From: Scenedesmus sp. ARA3
Taxonomy: Eukaryota > Chlorophyta > Chlorophyceae > Sphaeropleales > Scenedesmaceae
Assembly: GCA_004335835.1 (NCBI GenBank)
Contig: RWJK01001837.1
Span: 1-12,996 of the forward strand
Direction: 5' to 3'
DNA: 12,996 nt
Below are positions 1 to 7,031 of the stretch, piece after piece (the stretch's first letter is position 1; every line of letters starts with the position of its first letter). The position numbers and the translations under genes are program-made. The notes beneath the pieces were generated by a model. It did not search any database. It saw only the letters and a list, made by a program, of their open reading frames with translations, and was not told the DNA's origin.

Positions 1-38
1 CTCCTGACTGGGGTTCCCACTCCTCGTTGAGTGGAGCA

Positions 39-63
39 TGTAATGTAATGTAATGTAATGTAA
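39..63 (+). repeat. Perfect (TGTAA)5 microsatellite
   Basis: Five uninterrupted TGTAA units. TGTAA is the usual poly(A) signal of chlorophycean algae, so on the plus strand this is either a clustered polyadenylation signal for a gene ending left of the window or a simple pentanucleotide microsatellite. No upstream gene is visible to decide. Confidence 0.9.
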
Positions 64-447
64 GCCTGAGGATGACACAAAAGGCAAAACACAGCAGGGC
101 TGTGTTCAGAAGCTGCTTTGTACTCGAAGCCTGGTGTGCAGTACCTGGCATTAACCGCAACAGCATGGTTGATGCATTGCGGCATGCAGGTGGTGCAATT
201 TTCAATGCAAACTGCAAACTGTGGGCCTGCCGTTGTCGACAGCAGCACCGTGTGTGGGCCTGCCATTATCAGCAGCAGCACCGTGTGTTGTGACTAAAAC
301 TGATCACTGTTGGCCAGGACTCCAGTCCTGTAAAGTGCCAGACAATGGTTTATGCACAAAGTACTCACCGCCCTTGGGAAGTGCTGCATGTGTGTTGGGT
401 GAAGGATTGTATGTGCCAGCACTGGATGCAAGGGATGGCATGCGCAG
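64..447. other. Non-coding stretch, no gene recognised
   Basis: Short open frames exist on both strands but none has protein-like composition or resembles a family I know. A short imperfect repeat (a block starting gtgggcctgcc and ending in a run of CAG) occurs twice around 221-285. I see no RNA gene. Confidence 0.5.
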
Positions 448-1045
448 TCCGATGTTTAAGGATGTGAAAGTTGCCCAGCTGCAATGGTGCATCCCTAATT
501 TTCAGTAATCTCTTTGTTTGCTGCAGCTTAGCGTGAGCTGCAGTGCATGGGGTGCATGTGTGACGACGGCGGACTATAACATACCGCGCATGCTCTGTGA
601 TTGATGTGGTGTGTGCATGAGTGCCTGTGTGTATGTGCCAAAGAGTGCTGCAAAAATTGCAGGTGCTGGAGGAGGGGGCGAGAATGAGGTTGCTGTGAGT
701 CCAGTTTGCCAGCTACCCTACCCTACCCTACCCTAACCTACCCTGCTACCCTACCCTGCTCCTTCCGATGTTCAGAGGATTTGAAGGTTGCCTGTCTGCA
801 ATGGTGCATCCTTATTTGTCAGTCTTAAAAAGTTTTCAATCTTTTTGTTTGCTGCAGCTTAGCATGAGCTGCAGCGCATGGAGTGCATATGTGACGGCGA
901 CTATGACACACCGCGCATGCTCTGCGATTGATGTGGCGTGTGCATGAGTGCCTGTGTGTATGTGCCAGAAAGTGCTGCAAAATAATCAATGGCATGGTGC
1001 TGAAGGGGAAGGGGCGAGAATGGGGTTGCTGTGAGTCCAATTTGA
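448..1045. repeat. Tandem duplication with about 316 bp offset (copies near 448-706 and 764-1045)
   Basis: The block beginning tccgatgtt at 448 recurs at 764 and can be followed to the shared segments ctgcaatggtgcatcc, ttgtttgctgcagcttagc, ccgcgcatgctctg, gtgcatgagtgcctgtgtg and gttgctgtgagtcca, in the same order. The copies are diverged by many substitutions and small indels. They are separated by the TACCC-rich stretch at 714-758. No open frame is conserved between the copies, so this reads as non-coding satellite-like DNA. Confidence 0.8.
714..758. repeat. TACCC-rich pentanucleotide microsatellite
   Basis: Imperfect TACCC units, with one TAACC and two TGC interruptions, at the junction between the two 316-bp-offset copies. 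It resembles a telomere-type CCCTA repeat superficially, but the unit is five bases, not the plant or Chlamydomonas unit. I do not call it telomeric. Confidence 0.75.
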
Positions 1046-1104
1046 CCATGTATGCTCTGCCTGTTTGAAGTTTTGAATCTTAGTACAGCAAAGCGTTGGT
1101 GGCA

Positions 1105-1730
1105 GTTTGTTGGCAGCGTGCGGGTGGGTTGTCGAGACTGGGGTTTCTCTTGTTTTGGACATGGATATATCCACATTTATATGCTTGGGCTGGCTGGTCG
1201 GCCAAAGCTTTTGGCGGAAATTCAGCGGCAGCACATGGCAGGTGCCTATGGCCCATAGCCGGGCTTGTGTGCGCAGCCATGGGGTGCAGTGCGCGGGTGG
1301 TTGGTCGAGAGTGGGGGAATTCTTGTTCGAACGGAAAAAATTGTTGGCTGGCTGATCAGCCGCAGCTCATGGCAGCAGTTTGAACACAGCACACGGCAGC
1401 TACCTGGGGGCTTGTGTGCGCAGCTGCGCACAAGCGGTTCCTTTGTATGGGTGTGCGGCTGGTGGCAGAGATCAGCGTTCAATCTGTTTATCAGCAATGG
1501 TTGCCAGCGGCTCGGGTTTGTCGGCTGTGCTTGCGTGGGTGGTTGAGACTGGGTGTTCTCGTGTTCAATCATATGCATGTATGCGTCGGCTGGCCGGCCT
1601 CAGTGCTGCAGCTCCTGTCTGCAATCTGGAGGCAGAACACAGCAGCTCTTTGGGGGCCTGCATTGGGTACCTTTAGATGGATGGGCGGCTGGTGGCAGAG
1701 ATCAGGGTTCTATCTGTACCTTGCTGAGCC
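1105..1730. repeat. Degenerate tandem repeats, about 170-240 bp apart
   Basis: Several motifs recur in the same order. The gcgggtggtt(g)gtcgaga-type block appears near 1120, 1290 and 1535. The block ggcggctggtggcagagatcag appears in two near-identical copies around 1456 and 1686. The string gcttgtgtgcgcagc appears near 1263 and 1409. Units are diverged and non-coding. The rest of 1730-2010 shows only a weak further copy near 1812 and a short ggcagcactcagc duplication near 1910-1940. Confidence 0.65.
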
Positions 1731-2011
1731 CTAGGGATCCAGTGAGGATGGTAGGAGGTGTGAAGGCGCATGGGGTATCCTCATCGTCACACACACCCTC
1801 CCTTGACTTGCGCGGGTGGCGAGTATCAACACACCACGCGTAGCTCATTCGTTCAATCAGAATTCAATCTGTTGTTGCTCTGGCTGGCTGATACACCAGC
1901 ACTTGGCAGCACTCAGCGGCTTTTGGCAGCACTCAGCAGCCTTCCAAAGCTTGTGTGTTCATCATGCAGCTAGGCAGCTGTAGTGATGCAGGTCACACTG
2001 TGTGATGCACT

Positions 2012-2028
2012 TCTGTAAACTTTACAGA
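2012..2028. terminator. Palindrome holding poly(A)-type TGTAA signals on both strands
   Basis: A perfect inverted repeat, eight-base arms TCTGTAAA and TTTACAGA around one C. It places TGTAA on the plus strand (2014-2018) and on the minus strand (2026-2022). On the minus strand it lies about 555 nt after the stop of the PILS-like gene, so it is a candidate polyadenylation signal. Function is inferred from the motif alone. Confidence 0.45.
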
Positions 2029-2041
2029 CGTCAGTGACGCA

Positions 2042-2057
2042 GGTAGTCTAGACTACC
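2042..2057. repeat. 16-bp perfect palindrome
   Basis: GGTAGTCTAGACTACC reads identically on both strands. It sits 13 bp from the TGTAA palindrome. It could be chance, a cruciform-prone site or part of a transcript-end hairpin. Confidence 0.6.
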
Positions 2058-2290
2058 CATGATCTGCTGGACAATGTTTGCACTGTTTCGAAGCACTGGG
2101 AGGGCACAGCGTGAGGCTTGTGTGGCTGCTTCAAGTGCTGCAGACGTGCGGAACAGTATGGGTTGTGTGCTGCTGTACGTGGTGTGCAGGTTGACATGTA
2201 TAGGTGTTCTGTACCCTGCATATGCGGTCATAGCAGATCTGTATGATCCGATGTTGCGTATGGTGTTGCTAAATGTGACGCGGAGGATGC

Positions 2291-2295
2291 TTACA
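2291..2295 (-). terminator. Candidate TGTAA poly(A) signal of the PILS-like gene
   Basis: The minus-strand TGTAA closest after the true stop codon (2582-2584), about 290 nt downstream and just past the duplicated terminal exon. A 3'UTR ending here would contain the whole decoy exon copy. This is one of two candidates; the other lies at 2022-2026. Confidence 0.35.
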
Positions 2296-2314
2296 AGGCA
2301 GGAGGTGAGGTCTT

Positions 2315-2456
2315 TCAAGCCGCATAGCTCATGCAGCTGCCGATCAGGTACAGGTACACTGCACCGCACAGCGGCAGTGATATAACGCACGCCAGGTACT
2401 CCCAGAACAGCAGCGCAGACAGCTCGCCCCATGAACACCTCTTCCTCACCGTGCCC
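2315..2456 (-). pseudogene. Downstream copy of the terminal exon of the PILS-like gene
   Basis: About 100 bp (roughly 2318-2420) match the real last exon (2582-2739) at close to 90% by eye. They encode the same ending, with LFWEYLAC, SLPLC, YLYLIGSCMSYAA and a TGA at 2315-2317. Differences in the protein are conservative (IV to VI, S to G, T to V). A 16-bp insertion near 2425-2440 breaks the frame relative to the real exon. The sequence upstream of about 2456 no longer resembles it, so the acceptor and the first residues are lost. I see no acceptor giving the needed phase, so this is probably an inert fragment in the 3'UTR. Confidence 0.75.
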
Positions 2457-2581
2457 TCTTGACCCCCTGGCACACCAAGACTGAACACAACTGTGACACT
2501 CCATATGCATAAGGAGGCCAATGCATGCCGCTGCACAAGTGTGTGACAAGACGTATCACTAGTGGGTACGTCATCTCTCCA

Positions 2582-5500
2582 TCACGCTGCATAGCTCATG
2601 CAGCTGCCGATCAGGTACAGGTATGTCGCACTGCACAGCGGCAGCGACACAATGCATGCCAGGTACTCCCAGAACAGCAGCGCAGACACCTCATCTTCAC
2701 CGTGCCGGTGCACGGACGCCAGCGAGTGCACCAGGATGGCTGCCAGCGGCAGCAGCAGCAGTGCGGCGGGCAGGCAGCAGTGCAGGGGTCATTGCATTGC
2801 CGGCTCAGGTATAGGGTGCCACACCTCTCAGACCATGAAAGGCAAGCATCACTGCCGCTGCTACAGTGCAACATACACAGTGCCAGTCATTGGCTGACTA
2901 ACCGACGTGCAGCATCAACGCCATGAAACTGCATCACAAGATAGCGCAGGCGCACGGCCTAGATGCCACGCCTGTGCAAACAGCGCACACACCTGTGGGC
3001 GTGCTCCACGCCACCATCATCACCACCAGCGCCAGCGGGTCCGCCACATCAATCAGCCCAGAGCCCTGCACGCCCAACAACACAGCACAGCAAAGAGTGC
3101 TACAGCAATGGCCTTAGCAAGGCTGGTGGAGACGGCTACAGTGCTCTAAGACGTTGCTGGCAGCTACTGAAGGTTGCATTTCAAGCAGGTTTCAAAGCAC
3201 AGCATAGTTGTGCTGGCTGCTCTGTAGAGTGTTACCTGTGCCCCCAGCACCACCCCGCAGCCCAGCAGCGGCAGCAGCACCAGCCGCGTTGCCACCACAG
3301 CAAGCACTGAATGCAGCGGTAGATGCCCCGGCCCGGGCCCTGCCGCCAGGTTTGCGCCCAGCACCAGCAGCAGCAGCGGGATGAGAGGCTGCCCCATCAT
3401 GTCCAGCACGTCCCCTACGATTGACAGCTTGCCTCCAGGCAGGAACAGCGCGTCCTGCGGAGCAACAGGCATTGCAGGAGGAGTTTCAACGGCAACGAGA
3501 TGTGAGGCGCGCCGAACATGTGTCGGATGTTGCCCAAGTTGACGTGCTTGCCGCACTGCAAGAATAATTTTGGCGTCCTGCACAGAACAGAGCAGACATG
3601 TCAGTGTGATGCGGGCCCTGTCAAGGTACCCATGCGATGCAATCAACAATGCGCGTCATGTGCATGCCGCTTGCATGTTAACCGTCTGCACCCCAAGCAT
3701 CAATGCTCACCCGAAGAGGAGGACAGCTGCTGATGGCAATAGCTGCAAAGCCAGCTAGCATTGGCGCTGACACCACGCCCTTCAGCAGGGGCGCATACTC
3801 TACTGACCACTGCTGCAGCTGCGCCAGCTGCTGCGCTGATAGCACGCCTGAGTTCACTAATCGCCTGCCTAAGCTGATTGCGCTGTCACCACTGTAGCTG
3901 TTTTTGCCATCAGCAGCAGCAGCAAGTTGCCCGCTGCTGCCAGCACTGTTTGTATTGCTGGGCTGCAGTGGATGAAGAGCGTGCAGCTGCTGCTCAGGCT
4001 GGTTTGATGGGTGATGCTGCAGCGACTGCCACAGATGCTCCAGCTGCTGCCACTGCTGCTGCAGCGACTGAGGGGTGCTTGTTGCTTGTGATGGGGGTAG
4101 CACTGCTGTGATACCTACTGATGACATGCTGGCCGCTGCTTCACGAGCTACTGGTAAGTGTGGCTCTGCTGTTGCTGCTGCTACAAATGGCGGCCTGCCA
4201 CTGCTGACCAATGGTAAGGTTGAAACTGTTGCTGCTGGAGTTGCTGCTGCTGCCAGAGCTTGTAATGCTGGTGCTGCTACTGCTGCTGCTGTTGTGGTAG
4301 GTGGGGGGCATGCCATCTTCATCTCTGCAGCGACTGCTGCAATGGTTACTGTTGGTGCTTCGCTGCTGCTGCTGGCTGCCAGTGGTGCTGCTGTCGGCTG
4401 GCTGTCCTTATGCAGCAGCCAGTGACCTGCAACCCGGAAAGGCAAGCAACACCGTCAACCTCAATGCACACAGCAAATGACATGGAACAGAACGTGCTGT
4501 GTCAGCATCTGCAGATGCACAGCAGCACAGTGCCTGATCGTCAACTTGACACCCATCAGTGCAGCAGCAGCAGCCCTGCTTACCCAGGGGCAGTCGCACC
4601 ATGGTTTCACAAAATCAGCTCAGCATCACGTAGCTGACCGCTAGCTCAGACTCATTTACTAGGTGGCAACAAGCCATCATATGACAGTTAGCAATAAAGG
4701 CATGTCACCACAGCAGTGTCACTCACCTAATGGCATCTGCACCATGGTTGCATAAAACCAGCCCAGCATGACATAGCTGACCGCCAGCTCAGCGCCACTC
4801 ACTCAGCAACATCAAACACATCAAGGGAATTGTCCACGTCATGATACTCACCTAACGGCATCTGCACCATGGTGGCGTAGAACCAGCCCAGCATGACATA
4901 GGTGACTGCCAGCTCAGCCTCAGCAGCCGTATTGAAAGGCAGGTTGGGGTTCTTCACAGATGACATGACCATGACCAGTGGCAGGTTGCCGGTGTTGCTG
5001 ATGGCACTTGACACGCGGATGATGTTCACCAGCCGATCCGGGGTGGGCAGCAGTTTTGTGTGCACCCAGCCGAGAAACAGGCCCGTGAGGTGGCTGTGTA
5101 AGGGAGGGCGGCGGCGGTGCAGCAGCTGTTTAGGACCACACATTGGGCAGGTGGTACTGCTGCTGCCGCTGGCATGGCTGCAGCAAAAGCATGTCTGTGT
5201 GCAGCTTGTTAGCCAAGTGGCAGCATGTGTCATGTACACGCTTAGATATGCTGTCCTGCAAGTGCAGTGGCGCCTCTGGCGTGGACCTTGGCCCTGGTGT
5301 GCCACTGCTGCTTCCTGAAACCTGATCCTGGCAGCTCCATGCCACAACAGAACCTGCAGCGCTGCTAACACCGCCACACAAGGGCTGTCACTCACGCAAG
5401 GATGACGTTGGCGCCGATGTGCCACAGTCTATGGCAAGTGCTGCGGCACCCCAGGTGTGACAAGAGCACTAGCGCTACTGCTCGCTGGAGCCTGACACGA

Positions 5501-6563
5501 CTCACGCGAGGATAACGCTGGCTCTAATGCGCCACTGCTGCTGCCTGAAACTCAACATTGAAAGCGTTCTATCATCAGCACACTCACGCCAGGATGACGT
5601 TGGCGCCGATGGGCCACAGCGCCAGCGCCTGGCCCGCGTCGATGTGCAGCCCCAGCTTGCTGATCATGAGCGCGGGCGTGAACACGTCGATGGCCAGCCG
5701 CGACAGCGCGCGGCGCGCCTGCACGTCAATCAGGCCCTGCAAGAGGCAGCGGCAGCAGCAGCAAGTGTGACCGGGCTGAATGTTCGCGCGCCTACACGTC
5801 AATCAGGCTCTGGTGCAGCGGCAGAGACAGCAGCGGCATTGGCAGCACGTAGCTTTACTAGTTGGTTGATGGCCAGCCGCGACGCCTGCACATCAATCAG
5901 GCCCTGCAGGAAGGTGGTGCGGCGGCGGCAGCAGCATTGGCATGAACATGTTGTGAATGCAGGCTGAAGGCTGGCATGCCCTGCAGGTTTGACTGGACAA
6001 GCGGCGGCGGCAGCGTGGTTGTGGCTGGTCCAGTGATGCTGCGGAGGCTGCGCTGCTTGCCCAGACACACCTACAGGCACTCTGAACTCCAATCTTCGTT
6101 GCATTGTATGAACAGCTGCTGTTGGTTATGTTGCGTGTCTGCTGCTCACAGCGCACAGTGCACGCGCGTTGGGTGTGAGACTGGAAGCGCTCCATTACGG
6201 CATGTACAACATGTTGCCTGCTGTGCACGCTGCCAACAGCAGGCGCCCCACCTGCTTGGCACACAGCGCGCCAACACTGCAGCACAGCACTATCTTGATG
6301 ATGGGCACAGATGAGTCTGCCAGCAGCTGCTCTGCCCCACCAGGCAGGAACACATTTGCTTGTACGGTTGTGCCGCGCTGCCGCCGTAGCTGCTGCCGCT
6401 GCGGTACATGTTTAGAATGAAAACATCCCGTGTATCGTTCTGCTGCTGTTGGCGAGGCTCCTTGGTGAAGTGCCAGACCAGCAGGCTTTCTGATGCATGT
6501 TGCGTGCACTGCTGGCAGCAGGCACAGCTGGCTCTGACAGCCATGCGCTGGTAGCAGCTGCAT
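2582..6563 (-). CDS. Auxin efflux carrier family / PIN-LIKES (PILS)-type membrane transporter
   Basis: Seven exons, all GT-AG and phase-consistent: 6252-6563 (start uncertain), 5588-5736, 4852-5093, 3711-4426, 3236-3454, 2993-3065, 2582-2739, giving about 622 aa. The N-terminal half carries VPIIK (about 86-90), a helix with DVFTPAL, and NTGNLPLV (about 187-194) including the conserved Asn/Gly/Pro of the family. A loop of about 190 residues (about 240-430) is Ala/Ser/Gln/Pro-rich and poorly conserved. The C-terminal half begins near 435 with CPPLR, LLLLVLGANLA, AWSTPT and LLFWEYLA. This is the two-times-five-helix plan of PIN/PILS carriers, which move auxin-like molecules, PILS members across the ER; substrate and location here are inferred. 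The in-frame ATG at 6563 precedes about 70 unconserved Cys-rich residues, so the true start may lie in an unseen 5' exon. Introns contain copies of neighbouring exons. Confidence 0.87.
4584..4655 (-). pseudogene. Decayed copy of the 3' part of PILS-like exon 3
   Basis: Lies in the intron 4427-4851. It translates as ELAVSYVML, then a TGA in place of the conserved GW, then ETMV and PLG before a GTAAGC donor. It is the older of two copies in this intron; an internal stop and several changes show it is not coding. Confidence 0.7.
4727..4800 (-). pseudogene. Intact-frame copy of the 3' part of PILS-like exon 3, with donor
   Basis: It translates as AELAVSYVMLGWFYATMVQM followed by PLG and a GTGAGT donor, against AELAVTYVMLGWFYATMVQM in the real exon ending at 4852; the donor offset is 125 bp. 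No acceptor precedes it at a usable distance. Read-through from the real exon meets a TGA (GEYHDVDNSLDVFDVAE then stop) just before the copy. It is therefore probably not spliced in, despite its open frame. Confidence 0.75.
5265..5545 (-). pseudogene. Three decayed copies of the 3' border of PILS-like exon 2
   Basis: The real exon 2 ends at 5588 with ...PIGANVILA and a GTGAGT donor. In the next intron (5094-5587), near-copies of this border including the donor occur around 5393-5425 and 5499-5535. A third, more remote match occurs around 5278-5325, recognised through the shared plus-strand string tgccactgctgc(t/c)gcctgaaac-like segment with the 5499 copy. They carry substitutions such as a changed GAN core and are not coding. 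Confidence 0.6.
5785..5915 (-). pseudogene. Two decayed copies of the 5' border of PILS-like exon 2
   Basis: Within the intron 5737-6251. One copy (acceptor CTGCAG, exon-like start at 5903) reads GLIDVQASRLAI, lacking four residues of the real GLIDVQARRALSRLAI. The other (around 5786-5816) reads LIDV followed by TAG where the real exon has CAG for Gln. Offsets from the real exon start (5736) are 167 and about 73 bp. Confidence 0.7.
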
Positions 6564-7031
6564 GGTGCTGGTAGGGGAGCCTGCTGCGCAACCAGCTTCC
6601 TTATTTTATAATAGTCATCATCATTGTGAAAAAGCTGCGAAACAACTTGTGTCTGACACAGGGCAACTGTACAACCTACAACTATATACAAGAACACCAC
6701 GCATTACAAGCCTACAAAAAACTTGTTAAAAAAATGTTGATTCTATATAGCAGTGAAGAGTCGTGATTGCGTTGTGGTTCAGAGCAGTGTGGGTTCGCAC
6801 TGTCACTTGTCATGGCGGGAAAGCTACGCTGCAGGACCAGTGTTTCTATTGAGCTGTATGATTGTAGTTAGAACCAAGATATCACAGTTGTACTGACTAT
6901 AGGCGGCATCATCGTCTATCGTGCCGTGAACGCTTTTGAAATATTGCTCGCCACACTTGAAAGCTTGCAAGGCATACTGCATACGTGTTAAGTTTTTAGA
7001 TCTCCAGTTTGGTTTCTTGGCAACTTGAGCC
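6564..7031. promoter_or_regulatory. Divergent promoter region between the PILS-like and TXNDC9 genes
   Basis: The two genes are head-to-head with no other gene between. The stretch 6598-6760 is clearly more AT-rich than its surroundings and includes ttattttataatag (6600-6614) and the self-complementary ctatatag (6743-6750), a TATA-like element usable in either direction. It lies about 285 nt before the TXNDC9 ATG. 5'UTRs of both genes must also fall here. No transcription start can be fixed from sequence alone. Confidence 0.45.

Noticed and set aside
714..758. TACCC repeats as an interstitial telomere
   Set aside because: The unit is five bases and imperfect; it matches neither the plant-type nor the Chlamydomonas-type telomere unit as I know them.
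1..2000. Several 60-110 codon open frames on both strands
   Set aside because: They overlap each other in many frames, sit in tandem repeats, are rich in Cys/Trp/His without any motif, and are not conserved between repeat copies.
2031..2549. 172-codon minus-strand open frame covering the duplicated terminal exon
   Set aside because: It reads the copy of the PILS-like exon out of frame; the family-like residues lie in another frame (2315-2440). The remainder resembles no family I know.
3505..3555. Possible 17-codon micro-exon of the PILS-like gene (after a ttgcag acceptor, ending NIRHMFGAP)
   Set aside because: No GT donor gives the right phase, and splicing 3711 directly to 3454 already gives the spacing expected between CPPLR and the next helix. 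An extended exon starting at 3577 is also phase-compatible but adds 41 unconserved residues.
6770..6815. tRNA-like B-box (gggttcgcact)
   Set aside because: No A-box at the right distance, no acceptor stem and no cloverleaf could be drawn.
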